Source: Terriglobales bacterium
GTDB taxonomy: Bacteria > Acidobacteriota > Terriglobia > Terriglobales > Acidobacteriaceae
DNA length: 64,000 nucleotides
Direction: 5' to 3'
Assembly (NCBI GenBank): GCA_035651655.1
Contig: DASRFG010000017.1
Location: forward strand, 1 to 64,000
Made by a program: the position numbers and the translations under genes. Below are positions 18,849 to 28,297 of this stretch, piece by piece (positions within the stretch are counted from its first letter, which is position 1; each line of letters starts with the position of its first letter). Below the pieces are notes generated by a model. The model searched no databases and was not told the DNA's origin. It saw only the letters and a program-made list of their open reading frames with translations.

Positions 18849-20528
18849 CTACTTTTCAAGGTGGTAGATAAACTTCGCGGTCTGTGATTGGCGGCGATCA
18901 GTCTCAGACTGCCACTGCTGCTGCAGTTTGCGATGTTCCGCAAGGGCGGTGGCCGCTTTTGCCGGGTCACCGGAGCGCTGGTAAGCCTGGCCTAGGCGAT
19001 AATACGCCTCCACATAATTAGGATTGAGTTTCACTGCCCTTTCTAGCAGCGGAACGGCGGCGCGCCAATTGTGGTCACCGAACAACAACAATCCAAGCTC
19101 GTAATGAAACTGAGCGACGTCAGGCTTAAGCGCGATCGCTTGCCGCAGCAATTGCATGGCCTTTAAGCGTTGTTCCTGAGTTGCAGGTTGGTCGGGACTG
19201 TGTAATAACGCCATCGCATAAAAATAGTTTGGCCAGGCATTGTTTCTACTGGTGCGCTGCAACTCGGACAAGCGTTTTCGCACTACATTCGTTCGGTCAT
19301 GCGAGGAAGGAAAAGCGCTGATCAACAGTTGGTTTGCGATTTCGCTTTGCTCTTGATGGCTCGGAAACGCCAGCAGTGTGTCTATCACTTTGTCGTAATC
19401 TGACATCCCGTAGTAGGCAGTGGCCAAGCCCACACGCAGGCGAAGAGAATCGGGCGTGAGATCCAGACCTCGCCGAAACACCTCCCCGGCAGCGTCCCAG
19501 CTCCAGTGCGCCAAAAATTCGTAACCGAGATCGTAAAGATTAGGTTCCGTGGGCGCCATTTCTGCCGCCCGTTGGAACTCCTTGACGGCAGTTACATAGT
19601 TCCCGAGGGCCTCCTCGATTTCGCCAGAGAGATGATGCAGATCAGGCGTCTCGAAGGTCTCAAGGGCCGCTCGCAGCAAGCCGCGCGCTTTATCATTCTG
19701 TCCGGAACGATGATACAGAGCGGCGAGGGTATAGGCGAGGTCATATGAATTAGGATTCTGTGCGCGGGCTGCTTCCAGGACCGGCACCAGTTTCCCGCTA
19801 GTTGCTGCATCCGGATTCATCGCAATTAACCTCGCGAAAACGTCCGGAGCGGAAGGCAACTCTGCTAACTTTCGAAATGCAGTTTGTGATTCGGCCTCTT
19901 TGCCTAGAGCGTGAGATGTGAGCCCCCGGAGAAGATACAAACCAGCCTGGCCTCCCGCCGGCGGGACCAGCGCGTCGAGCAACTTGTCCGCTTCGACGAA
20001 GTCGCGGACCAGAAAGTAGCAAAGAGCGAGCTGGTATGAGCTCTCAAAATCATCAGGGCGGAGCTGGTGAGAGTGGAGGAGATGCGGCAAAGCAGAATCA
20101 AATCTCCGCAATCCCATGTAGGTCACACCGAGATTGAACTCAATGTTAGCGTCCGCCGGGCGAAGCTTGAGGGCAGTCTCGAACTCGGGCTGAGCGTCCG
20201 CCAGTTTGCCGCGACGAAACAAGTTAGCGCCCAAATTCAGGTGAGCCCGCGCAGAGTGCGGCTCCAGGCGTGCGGCTTGCTGGAAATGTGAAGTGGCCTC
20301 CTCCAGCTTGCCCTCAATGTCCAGTGCGGCGGCGAGTGTCTCTTGTACTTCCGCTGATTTTGGAAATCGCTCCGCGAGACGCTTCAACGTTTCTTCGGCT
20401 TCTGAAACGTTATTCTCGTGCAAAAGCTCCGTGGCACGCCGCAATTGGACTGACGCATCAGGCGAGAGCGACTGGCAATACCCAAAGGCAGCAAAAAGGA
20501 CAAAGATCAGAGGCACGAATCGCCGCAT
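18849..20528 (-). CDS. secreted tetratricopeptide-repeat protein
   Basis: 559 residues with an N-terminal signal peptide (FVPLIFVLFAAFGYC). The rest is built of TPR helices; recurring units include HSARAHLNLGANLFRRGKLA, ADANIEFNLGVTYMGLRRFD and NYVEAYYRLGQAYQRSGDPA. It is probably a periplasmic or lipoprotein-like scaffold. The Cys after FGY could be a lipobox (AFGYC). It converges on the PIG-L gene with only 3 bp between the stops. No enzymatic motif is visible. Confidence 0.85.
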   Translation of the reverse strand: MRRFVPLIFVLFAAFGYCQSLSPDASVQLRRATELLHENNVSEAEETLKRLAERFPKSAEVQETLAAALDIEGKLEEATSHFQQAARLEPHSARAHLNLGANLFRRGKLADAQPEFETALKLRPADANIEFNLGVTYMGLRRFDSALPHLLHSHQLRPDDFESSYQLALCYFLVRDFVEADKLLDALVPPAGGQAGLYLLRGLTSHALGKEAESQTAFRKLAELPSAPDVFARLIAMNPDAATSGKLVPVLEAARAQNPNSYDLAYTLAALYHRSGQNDKARGLLRAALETFETPDLHHLSGEIEEALGNYVTAVKEFQRAAEMAPTEPNLYDLGYEFLAHWSWDAAGEVFRRGLDLTPDSLRLRVGLATAYYGMSDYDKVIDTLLAFPSHQEQSEIANQLLISAFPSSHDRTNVVRKRLSELQRTSRNNAWPNYFYAMALLHSPDQPATQEQRLKAMQLLRQAIALKPDVAQFHYELGLLLFGDHNWRAAVPLLERAVKLNPNYVEAYYRLGQAYQRSGDPAKAATALAEHRKLQQQWQSETDRRQSQTAKFIYHLEK

Positions 20529-20655
20529 AATTGCTGGCAGAGGACAGACCCCGAGAGAGAAGAATATCTATCCGCGGTTCCCCTAGGCTATGACAACTTC
20601 AGTGTATGTGCAACATCCATTGCACACCTCGCTGTGTTCGGTCAGTACGTCGCTC

Positions 20656-21423
20656 TTACGCAACTTTCGCAACTTGTGCTGCGGGCTGAGTCAGCCAGGT
20701 TTCGAAACGGGTCTGGCCGAGTCGTGCGTTACTGCCCGGAACCAATGTTTTCTCGCTGAGTTTCGCTCCGGAGTAAAGCGCATTTGGATCCGCGACCACT
20801 TCGCGGGGATCTTTGAGCGAGGCCAAGCGCCGCCGGACTAATTCACCCACGCGAAATTGTTCCGGGCCGCCGATTTCGACACTGCCATTTATCGGTGGTT
20901 CTACGGCGACTCTGCCTACGGCAGTCGCGACATCATCGGCAGACATCGGCTGGAAGAGTACAGGAGGCAGACGTACCTTGCCGTCAACCATGGAAATGTC
21001 GGCTAAGCCCTTGAGGAATTCGAAAAACTGCGTGGCATGCACGATCGAATAGGGGATGGAAGATCGTTCAATCAGCTTCTCCTGCGCGATTTTGGCGCGC
21101 ATGTAGCCGCTTTCTGACATGCGATCGGTTCCCACAACCGATAATGCGACGTGATGCTTCACCCCTGCGGTGGCTTCGTAGCTGAGCAGGTTACGAGTTG
21201 ATGTTTCGAAGAAATTTAGCACTGCTGCGTCCTCCCAGTTGGGGGAATTTGATACATCAACGACTACCGACGCACCTTGGAGAACTTCGGTCAGACCTTC
21301 ACCTGTGAGAGTGTTGACGCCTGTATTAGGCGCTGCGGGTACAGCTTCATGCCCGTGCCCGCGTAACTTGTTGACAAGCTTTGATCCGATAAGACCGGTA
21401 CCGCCGATAACTACGATTTTCAT
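20656..21423 (-). CDS. NAD(P)-binding SDR protein, NmrA-like/atypical
   Basis: 255 residues with the Rossmann nucleotide site VVIGGTGLIGSKLVNKLRG at the extreme N-terminus. It has VVVDVSNSPNWEDAAVLNFF, then HHVALSVVGTDRM and an atypical active-site region without the classical YxxxK. It belongs to the extended or atypical SDRs related to NmrA or NADH-quinone-reductase-like proteins. AAGGAG precedes the ATG. It is followed upstream by a medium-chain reductase on the same strand, a pairing that suggests a role in handling reactive carbonyls or quinones; the substrate is unknown. Confidence 0.85.
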   Translation of the reverse strand: MKIVVIGGTGLIGSKLVNKLRGHGHEAVPAAPNTGVNTLTGEGLTEVLQGASVVVDVSNSPNWEDAAVLNFFETSTRNLLSYEATAGVKHHVALSVVGTDRMSESGYMRAKIAQEKLIERSSIPYSIVHATQFFEFLKGLADISMVDGKVRLPPVLFQPMSADDVATAVGRVAVEPPINGSVEIGGPEQFRVGELVRRRLASLKDPREVVADPNALYSGAKLSEKTLVPGSNARLGQTRFETWLTQPAAQVAKVA

Positions 21424-21566
21424 AAATTATCTCCTTAACCCTCGATCAAGACGTTGCAGGCTCGGCTGGCCTTGTTGCAATCCCTAAGACAAAATTAGTG
21501 GCACTTTGTGACACCATCCTCGCTCGACCTGGTTCGTTGCTATTCAGTTGGAATGGCTCGAGGGCC

Positions 21567-22517
21567 CTATGCTTTCGCGAACTCGGCGGCAGCCACTTGC
21601 AACACAATTTTTCCGCGCTTGTGGCCGGCTGATGCTTGCTCAAAAGCTTCTCGCGCTCTTGCAAGCGGAAGCACAGCTCCGACGACGACGCGGAGTGCAC
21701 CTTGGTCGATGAGGTGACCCAGCTGGATAAGTTGCGCGCGGTTCGGCGCAACGATGAAGAATACGGCTCGAAGGCCGAGCGAAGCCGCCTTCTCGGCCGC
21801 CACCGGGCTCACAATGCTGATAAGAATGCCGCCGCGACGCAACACGCTCCACGACCGCTGCCACGTTTCCCCGCCGACGGTGTCGAGCACCACATCCACA
21901 TCTTCCACTTTTTCCTCGAAATGCTCGTGGGTGTAATCGATTACTTCCGAGACGCCGAGCTCGCCGAGGAAATTGTGGTCCTTGTGTGAAGCCGTGGCGA
22001 TCACCTCGGCACACTTCCACTTCGCAAGCTGGACCGCGTATGTCCCCACGCCGCCCGCCGCGCCGTGGATCAGGATCCGCTGTCCCTTTTCAATTTGCGC
22101 ATAATCAAAAAGGGCTTGCCACGCGGTAAGGCCTGCAAGCGGAACCGCGGCCGCCTGCTCGAAGTTCAGCGAATGCGGCTTGGGCGCGAGGTCCGCTGCA
22201 CGGATCGCGATGTATTCGGCAGCGCTGCCATTGCGGCAAAACGACGAAAGTGCATACACAGCATCGCCCACGCGCACCCCCGCAGCCTGCGGGGCCAAGG
22301 CGTCTACAATCCCCGCGAATTCGTGTCCCGGAATGGTGGGAATCCGCGGCCGGCCATCGCAATCTGTATAGGTTTCGTCCCAGGTTAATTCTGTCTTCGT
22401 TATCGACGTATCGATGACGCGGACGAGTGCATCTCCGGGCTGGAGATCCGGTTTCGGAGCGTCTTCGTAGGCTAGCAATTCAGGGCCGCCTCGCATATGC
22501 ATGCGAATTGCTTTCAT
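21567..22517 (-). CDS. medium-chain NADP-dependent oxidoreductase (quinone oxidoreductase-like)
   Basis: A zinc-free-type MDR of about 316 residues. It has a GroES-like N-terminal part (PGDALVRVIDTSITKTELTW, PTIPGHEFAGIVDALAPQA) and a Rossmann part (KGQRILIHGAAGGVGTYAVQ, the AAGGVG loop that binds NADPH). It ends with ALPLARAREAFEQASAGHKRGKIV, typical of this family. It reduces quinones or enones in relatives. I chose Met at 22517 (MKAIRMHMRGG) because it opens the conserved first strand and has GGGAG upstream; the frame extends to 22610. Confidence 0.88.
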   Translation of the reverse strand: MKAIRMHMRGGPELLAYEDAPKPDLQPGDALVRVIDTSITKTELTWDETYTDCDGRPRIPTIPGHEFAGIVDALAPQAAGVRVGDAVYALSSFCRNGSAAEYIAIRAADLAPKPHSLNFEQAAAVPLAGLTAWQALFDYAQIEKGQRILIHGAAGGVGTYAVQLAKWKCAEVIATASHKDHNFLGELGVSEVIDYTHEHFEEKVEDVDVVLDTVGGETWQRSWSVLRRGGILISIVSPVAAEKAASLGLRAVFFIVAPNRAQLIQLGHLIDQGALRVVVGAVLPLARAREAFEQASAGHKRGKIVLQVAAAEFAKA

Positions 22518-22565
22518 TCGATCGGACTCCCGGCTTGGCCAAGGCTCGATTTTACACCGCGGCCA

Positions 22566-22973
22566 ATGCGACATATCCTGAGTCAATGCACCGTCGTATG
22601 GTGCGTTCATCAGCTAAGCGAGATTCAGGTGCTCTCCGACAAGAAAGCCGCGCACTTCAGGGAGTTGTTGGAAGGACGTATTGCGGAACTCAACCGCGTG
22701 CTTGCCGACGCGCATCAGGAAACCCAAACCCTAAGCACAAGAAGCGCCGATCCGGCTGACCAAGCCGCGAGCGAGTACGAGCGGCAGATGCTAGCTCACA
22801 AGATCGCTTCCACACAGCAAATGGTGAAAACACTTACGCAAGCGCTGCAACGAATTCAGCGGGAGACATTCGGAGAATGTGCGCACTGCGGAGGCGATAT
22901 CAGCGTCAAGCGATTGGAAGCGCTACCTTGGGCACGCTACTGCGTCACCTGTCAGGAACTGATAGGACAATGA
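22566..22973 (+). CDS. DksA/TraR-type C4 zinc-finger protein
   Basis: A small protein (about 135 residues from this ATG). A coiled-coil helix pair (LEGRIAELNRVLADAHQET and MLAHKIASTQQMVKTLTQAL) is followed by the four-cysteine finger FGECAHCGGDISVKRLEALP...YCVTCQE, the DksA/TraR signature. DksA relatives bind the RNA polymerase secondary channel and tune promoters with ppGpp. The start is uncertain: the frame is open to 22497, no good Shine-Dalgarno is visible, and a GTG at 22629 would give a shorter protein. It is divergent from the MDR gene with only ~50 bp between them. Confidence 0.8.
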   Translation: MRHILSQCTVVWCVHQLSEIQVLSDKKAAHFRELLEGRIAELNRVLADAHQETQTLSTRSADPADQAASEYERQMLAHKIASTQQMVKTLTQALQRIQRETFGECAHCGGDISVKRLEALPWARYCVTCQELIGQ

Positions 22974-23333
22974 TGAATACCTGGGACGGAGATGTTCCCC
23001 ACCTAAGTAGAAGCGCTAATTCAGGAATTAATGCTTCCGGCCGAGGCCCGCAATATGGAACGCTTAAGAAATTCGACTTCATTGTGGTGCGTGCCTATCC
23101 ACGGAACGCCGCCTGAGAGGTCCTGGGCCGCATTTCCGATTCTCACCGCTAGCTACTGAAACACATCGTAAAGCGAACGGCCGCCGATAACAACGCTTTC
23201 TAAAACGCCCTATGTTACTGCGAGGTTAAAGTGATGTAAACGGCGTGTAAATTTATGGTCAAAGGTTACCAAAGGCATTCTCTTGCCCGCCGAAATTAAT
23301 TTTGGTGTAACAGTAGTTACGTATAAGAGAAGC
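22974..23333. other. 360-bp region, no firm gene
   Basis: An ATG overlapping the DksA-like stop (ATGATGA at 22970) opens a 48-codon frame to 23116. It has no motif and is listed only as a possibility. Near the end, GTAAC and GTTAC (around 23310-23323) form a small inverted repeat about 10 bp upstream of the phosphoesterase ATG, which could be an operator. Confidence 0.35.
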
Positions 23334-24143
23334 ATGGGAGCGTCTGGTTTCGACACGTTGATCTTGTCGGACCTGCACCTCGGGTCGGACATAAGCCGCG
23401 CGAATGCAGCGCTAAAGGTCCTGAAAGAGAACTCTTTTCGACGTCTCATCCTCCTCGGGGACATTTTTTGCGATCTGAATTTTCGACGCCTCACGAAAGA
23501 ACACTGGCGTTTTTTGTCTTACATACGAAAACTCTCTAATCCCAAGCGCAACATTGAAATTGTCTGGGTCGAAGGAAACCACGACCAGGGGCTCACAGAA
23601 GTTATGTCGCACCTGGTTGGAATCAGGGTTTACCAGGAATATGAGTGGGACTTCGACGGCGAACGCCATCTGGCGATTCATGGCCACCAGTTTGACGGTT
23701 TCTCAGTGAACACCATCGCCTTGGGCAGGCTGCTGACTACATTCTATTTGCGCATGCAAAAGCTGGATACGCGGCACAAGTACATTGTGCGATTGCTCGA
23801 GCGCCTGGATACGAAATGGCTACGGCTAACCAGCAAGGTTTCCGAGGGGGCCATCGCGTATGCCCGCGAGCGTGGCGTACAGCGGATCTTCTGCGGTCAT
23901 ACGCATGAGGTAATCCAGATGCAGAAGGATGGAATTGAGTACTTCAATACAGGCTGCTGGACTCAGCCTGCTGCTACTTACATCACCATTGACAGTGAGG
24001 GGGTAAACACACATGAGGTCCGCGAACGAACTGACGATTATTATCCCAGCGAAGAACGAGGCCAAGCTGATTGGGACTCTGCTGAATTCGCTAGTTCGGC
24101 AGGATTACCCGCTGATGCCGAATACGAAGGTGTACCTGGCTGA
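23334..24143 (+). CDS. metallophosphoesterase, UDP-2,3-diacylglucosamine pyrophosphatase-like
   Basis: About 269 residues of the calcineurin-like phosphoesterase fold. The metal-site motifs occur in order: LILSDLHLGSD, LLGDIFCDL, WVEGNHDQGL, AIHGHQFDGF and IFCGHTHE. This pattern resembles LpxH-like enzymes that act on lipid A or other nucleotide-lipid precursors. The ATG at 23334 has AGAGAAG upstream; the frame opens at 23283. The last ~44 codons overlap the next gene by 131 bp in a different frame, and that C-terminal stretch (acidic, YYPSEERGQ and beyond) has no family match. Confidence 0.85.
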   Translation: MGASGFDTLILSDLHLGSDISRANAALKVLKENSFRRLILLGDIFCDLNFRRLTKEHWRFLSYIRKLSNPKRNIEIVWVEGNHDQGLTEVMSHLVGIRVYQEYEWDFDGERHLAIHGHQFDGFSVNTIALGRLLTTFYLRMQKLDTRHKYIVRLLERLDTKWLRLTSKVSEGAIAYARERGVQRIFCGHTHEVIQMQKDGIEYFNTGCWTQPAATYITIDSEGVNTHEVRERTDDYYPSEERGQADWDSAEFASSAGLPADAEYEGVPG

Positions 24144-24738
24144 TGCCGGATCAACTGACAGTACGGTGCAAATTGCGCTCGGGTTTGCTGACCGCCTCAA
24201 CCTTGAAGTGATCCCAGGAGGGTTGCCGGCCGTAGGACGCAACAACGGGGCCCATCGTGCGGGAACTTCTTATCTCCTGTTTATTGACGCCGATATTGAG
24301 GTCGCAGATCCCACACTGGTTAGCCGTGCGGTCCACCTGATGAAGCAGAAAGAACTTCACTGTGTTACGACGAATATCCGCTGCTCAGGCGGGAGCTTTA
24401 TGGACCGACTGCTCTATGCCGGCAACGACTTTATGCAGCAACTGTCGCGCCTGTTCAAGCCGTTTAGTACGGGAATGTTCATGCTTTTCGCCAGGAAGCG
24501 CTTCATAGAGCTGGGCGGATTTCACGAGCAGGCGCTATTTGCCGAGGATTATATGCTCAGCAAACATGTTGCGCGAAACAAGTTCGGAATAGTGCCGGGT
24601 TACGTGCTGACGACCAATCGCAGATTCAAAAAAATGGGGCACTTCCCGTTGGTTCGGCTGTTCCTTCGCACTGCGCTGAACTCGTGGAATGATAGCTTCT
24701 TCCTACGCGACCACAAATATTGGGAGTCGGGAGCTTAG
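24013..24738 (+). CDS. family 2 glycosyltransferase
   Basis: 241 residues with the GT-A fold. ELTIIIPAKNEAKLIGTLL is the nucleotide-sugar entry strand, ADAGSTDSTVQIA the second motif, and LLFIDADIEVADP the DxD-type metal site. LFAEDYMLSKHVARNKFG holds the acceptor ED motif. GAGGGGG stands upstream of the ATG, inside the phosphoesterase gene. The conserved N-terminus begins at residue 6, so the 131-bp overlap with the upstream gene cannot be removed by choosing a later start. The pairing suggests a cell-envelope lipid or glycan role. Confidence 0.88.
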   Translation: MRSANELTIIIPAKNEAKLIGTLLNSLVRQDYPLMPNTKVYLADAGSTDSTVQIALGFADRLNLEVIPGGLPAVGRNNGAHRAGTSYLLFIDADIEVADPTLVSRAVHLMKQKELHCVTTNIRCSGGSFMDRLLYAGNDFMQQLSRLFKPFSTGMFMLFARKRFIELGGFHEQALFAEDYMLSKHVARNKFGIVPGYVLTTNRRFKKMGHFPLVRLFLRTALNSWNDSFFLRDHKYWESGA

Positions 24739-26114
24739 GAATTGCGCGTCGCGTGGGCTAGCGGGTGTTCATACTCTCGCGCGAGATCAGGTGAAAGGCC
24801 GTTCTGCTGGACGATCCGTTTGTAGAGTTCCGCACTCCTTCTCGGTTTGCGTTCCTGGGTCGTTGGATCCAGTGAAAACAACCCAAAACGCAGCCCCCAA
24901 CCCTCGCTCCACTCGAAATTGTCCGTCAATGTCCAATGGAAGTAGCCGCGCAGATCGTGGTTTTCTGCAACTAAGGAATGTATCTCACGGAGTACGTTCA
25001 TTAACAACCAGGGACGAATGCGGTCCGCAGCGTCGGGGACACCGTTTTCAAGGATATAGATCGGCTTGCCCAACGGGGCGACACGTTCCACCGCCGCTCG
25101 GATCGCCGCAGGGTACACTTCGCCATATGGATTTTCGACGCCTTTATCGCCTTGCGGCGCATCTTCGGAAACGAAAATCCGGGCGAAAAGTTGTGAGGCG
25201 AAGTTCAGATCGAAAGCCACGCGGAACCGGCTGTACACATTGAGACCGACGAAGTCATACGTCCCCTGAACGTTACCGGTGTCGCCATCGAGAAGATGAA
25301 GCGGAAAAGCCAGACTTCCGCGGTCAACCAGCCTTAGAAAACTTTCATTGAAGAGTTCGTGTACCAATCGAACGATGCCGCGGTCCAGCTTGGAATCAGC
25401 AGCCGGATGAAATACCACGTAGTTGTGCGCCCATCCCACCTGTGCCGAGGGCTGCAGCTCATGAATGGCGCGGTATGCCAGGGCGTGGGCGCGCCCCATG
25501 CCGCTTAGCGCACGGATCGCAGAGACAAAATCGCCTCGCTTTCCAGGGGGGAACTCACCCACAACATAGCCGAGAGCAGCATAGACATTGGGCTCGTTGA
25601 ACGTCACCCAGTCTTCGCATAAGTCGCCGAACTCGGATATTACGCGGCGAGTGAAACGCTCAAAAAGTTGCGGGGCTTCGAAATCGAGAAACGCTCCCTT
25701 GTGTTCGAACCAGAGCGGATTAGTGAAGTGGTGGAGAGTAACAAATGGCCGTATTCCTCGTTCCCGAAGCCCCTGCAGCATTTGCCGGTAACGATGGATA
25801 GCTGCTGTGTCCCAAACATTTTGCCGCGGCTCGATTCGACTCCATTCGAGCGAAAGGCGCATGGCGTTTAAACCGAGATCGCGAGCCAGATCGAAATCGC
25901 GCTCCGCCTGCAGCCACCAGTTGCATGCGTTGCCGCAACAGTCTTTCGATTTTACTCGTCCCGCGGCTTCCCACGCCCACCACTGGTTGTTGAGGTTCCC
26001 GCCCTCCACTTGGTGGGCCGCGGTCGAAACACCCCAAAGAAATCGCGCAGGCAGCTTCACCTCAGTTTGCGAGCCGGATGTAAGAACACTATGGTCGGAG
26101 GTGATGGGTGGCAT
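24735..26114 (-). CDS. glycoside hydrolase family 1 (beta-glucosidase/beta-glycosidase)
   Basis: A 459-residue TIM-barrel retaining glycosidase. The N-terminus has FLWGVSTAAHQVEGGNLNNQ, a GH1 signature. The acid/base glutamate is in WVTFNEPNVYAALGY and the nucleophile in PIYILENGVPDA. The substrate-binding tail FEWSEGWGLRFGLFSLD is also conserved. No signal peptide, so it is cytoplasmic and cleaves imported beta-glycosides. It converges on the glycosyltransferase gene with a 4-bp overlap of the stops. Confidence 0.93.
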   Translation of the reverse strand: MPPITSDHSVLTSGSQTEVKLPARFLWGVSTAAHQVEGGNLNNQWWAWEAAGRVKSKDCCGNACNWWLQAERDFDLARDLGLNAMRLSLEWSRIEPRQNVWDTAAIHRYRQMLQGLRERGIRPFVTLHHFTNPLWFEHKGAFLDFEAPQLFERFTRRVISEFGDLCEDWVTFNEPNVYAALGYVVGEFPPGKRGDFVSAIRALSGMGRAHALAYRAIHELQPSAQVGWAHNYVVFHPAADSKLDRGIVRLVHELFNESFLRLVDRGSLAFPLHLLDGDTGNVQGTYDFVGLNVYSRFRVAFDLNFASQLFARIFVSEDAPQGDKGVENPYGEVYPAAIRAAVERVAPLGKPIYILENGVPDAADRIRPWLLMNVLREIHSLVAENHDLRGYFHWTLTDNFEWSEGWGLRFGLFSLDPTTQERKPRRSAELYKRIVQQNGLSPDLAREYEHPLAHATRNS

Positions 26115-26135
26115 TACGCTGGCATTGTAACTCGT

Positions 26136-26858
26136 TCATTCGGATACATCGAAGCGATAGCCGGCGCCATGAACCGTTTTTAGATACCGTGGCTGCTCTG
26201 GTTCTGTTTCAATTTTCTTACGGATACGCCGTACATATACATCAATCGAACGAGAAATCACGTGCGAGCTTTCACCCCAAACTGCATCAAGAAGCTGGTC
26301 GCGGGTGAAAACGCGGCCAGTATTGCGAACCAAATAGTCGAGAAGCTGAAACTCTCTTGCGGTGGTGGCAATCTTTTGTCCGTGAACTTTGACAGACATT
26401 GCAGGCGAGTCGATTTCTAAGTGCCCGATAGTCAGTACGGATGGTCCTGACTCCTGTCCGCGTCTAAGAAGGGCCCTGACGCGAGCCACCAGTTCCCTCG
26501 GGCTGAAGGGTTTGCTTATATAGTCATCGGCTCCGGATTCGAGACCGTGTACGCGCTCTGATTCTGTCCCTTTTGCAGTAAGAAATACAACTAGAGCATT
26601 CCGCAATATTTCATTGCGGCGGATCTGGCGGCACAAATCAAGGCCATTCGGCCCCGGAATCATGATGTCGAGCAGGAAAAGACGGGGACGCTCGCGGCGT
26701 GCCTCCTCAATCACATATATTCCACTACCAAATAACCTGACCGCGTATCCGCCCTGCTCGAGATGATGCTGAACCAGGCGGGCGATATCGTTATCGTCCT
26801 CCACCACATAAAGCAGTTCTGGTCCGCCGGGGGGCACCCTCGGTGAAACACTGGCCAT
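26136..26858 (-). CDS. OmpR/PhoB-type response regulator (orphan)
   Basis: 240 residues. The receiver domain (17-135) has the acidic pair VVEDDND, the phosphoacceptor Asp in LFLLDIMIPGPNG, Thr in VVFLTAKG and Lys in YISKPFSPRELVARV. The winged-helix DNA-binding domain (145-240) has LTAREFQLLDYLVRNTGRVF-type sequence (seen as TAREFQLLDYL), DQLLDAVWG and DVYVRRIRKKIE. No histidine kinase gene adjoins it. It lies between GH1 and the transglutaminase gene on the same strand. Confidence 0.92.
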   Translation of the reverse strand: MASVSPRVPPGGPELLYVVEDDNDIARLVQHHLEQGGYAVRLFGSGIYVIEEARRERPRLFLLDIMIPGPNGLDLCRQIRRNEILRNALVVFLTAKGTESERVHGLESGADDYISKPFSPRELVARVRALLRRGQESGPSVLTIGHLEIDSPAMSVKVHGQKIATTAREFQLLDYLVRNTGRVFTRDQLLDAVWGESSHVISRSIDVYVRRIRKKIETEPEQPRYLKTVHGAGYRFDVSE

Positions 26859-27027
26859 GTGAGCGGCACTTCCTTCTTTTGTGCAGCATACAAAGGCTTT
26901 GTTACAGTAATGTTGCGCGGTAGTGAATTTTCGTTAAAAGCAGCGCCGGTTGAGGGATCAAAATGGATGACGCCCGACTTAAGCAGGAAAGTCCCATGAA
27001 CGCTGTGCAGCACATCGTGCAGGGTGA

Positions 27028-28020
27028 CTAGTTGTGCGTTGCCGCAATACTGCGTGTCCCGACCTCTGTGAAGGAGAACTGGTTCGAGACATTTTCCCAT
27101 TTTTTTCCGTCCACTTCCACGTATGGATAGACGAAGTAGTTGAGCGACCCGCCCCTCTGCGGTGGGTTCAGAATAAGATCCCGGCCCAACGAGAACTGCA
27201 CTCGGTTTACGTCATGCGCGCCGAAAAAATAGTCTTTTTTGCCTTGGTCCTTCCAGGCTTCCGAGATATCGACCGGCACCCACCCAAACTGGGGGTCGTA
27301 GAACTCTGCCCAGCAGTGGTAACCAGGAATTTCACCCGAACTCTTGTCAGCGGGCAGAGGAAATCCAATCTCAAAACGCGCCGGAATGTGCTGTGATCGC
27401 GCCATTGAGATGAACACCGAGTGGAAGTCGGTGCAGTTGCCGCGTTTGGAGTCACACGCCCACTCTGCGTCGCCGCGTCCCCAGCCGGTACCGGACTTGT
27501 CATATCGCATGGTGTGCAGCACGTAATCGTATAAAGCTCGCGCACGGTCCACCGTACCGGTCCGACCCTGGACCTGCGTTTCCGCGATGCTGGCCAGCTT
27601 GCCTGTGATCGGCACCAGTTTGTCAGGACCCAGGTATTCGTCTGCTTCCTTCGATGAAACTTTCACTAGATGCGGTTTTACGCCCGCAGGCGGCAATCCT
27701 ATCCGTTCCCGGCGGACCACATCGTACGTCGCGTCGAATTCATACTCACTCTTCGTCGCTCTTCCCGTGAAGGCGTGAAACATGGTGTTGCCGTATTTCG
27801 ATTCATGCGTTTTCTTCACCGGCAGGTCGCCGATCGCAGAAAGGATTTTTACGCTCTGGAATTGGTCGGAATGCGCCCGCGGGAACCAAGCCTCGATTGC
27901 TTGGCCCGGCTCGATGTTTCGCACCGTAAAAGCATAGTGGAAAGTGAAGTGCCGACTCTGCTGCGCGGCAGCGGACCAAGACAACAGCACGAGAAAGATG
28001 AAGACGTAAAACCTGCGCAT
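27028..28020 (-). CDS. exported transglutaminase-like protein
   Basis: 330 residues with a signal peptide (FYVFIFLVLLSWSAAAQQ). The transglutaminase core has the catalytic Cys in KRGNCTDFHSVFISMARS, the His in IPGYHCWAEFYD and the Asp in GWVPVDISEAW. This is the Cys-His-Asp triad of bacterial transglutaminase-like proteases or peptidases. The N-terminal ~150 residues form a beta-rich domain (HYAFTVRNIEPGQAIEAWFP). It is likely periplasmic. The response regulator gene follows 169 bp downstream on the same strand. Confidence 0.9.
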   Translation of the reverse strand: MRRFYVFIFLVLLSWSAAAQQSRHFTFHYAFTVRNIEPGQAIEAWFPRAHSDQFQSVKILSAIGDLPVKKTHESKYGNTMFHAFTGRATKSEYEFDATYDVVRRERIGLPPAGVKPHLVKVSSKEADEYLGPDKLVPITGKLASIAETQVQGRTGTVDRARALYDYVLHTMRYDKSGTGWGRGDAEWACDSKRGNCTDFHSVFISMARSQHIPARFEIGFPLPADKSSGEIPGYHCWAEFYDPQFGWVPVDISEAWKDQGKKDYFFGAHDVNRVQFSLGRDLILNPPQRGGSLNYFVYPYVEVDGKKWENVSNQFSFTEVGTRSIAATHN

Positions 28021-28297
28021 GTTCGCGACTCCTTGTTTGGGGTTCGGGAAAGGATCGACCCGGTGCTTCAGGCAGGGCTATCGTCAGGTGACGCCCAGAT
28101 GACGAGACATAAAATTAAAAATACAACGCGCTGAATGATACAGGATTCATGCGGAACTCCGCGAATTGACCAGCCTTACCGCGGCAGGCCGACAGAGCAT
28201 CGCTCCCAAGCTCGTCCCCTGCGATTCATTGTTTCGGTTTATTAGTCAGTAGGAAGTTCTTCTTGACCTTCGCCAACAATCTGGTCAAGCTGTGCCC

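Noticed and set aside
22970-23116. 48-codon frame coupled to the DksA-like gene
   Set aside because: The ATGA overlap is suggestive, but the peptide has no motif and the downstream region looks non-coding.
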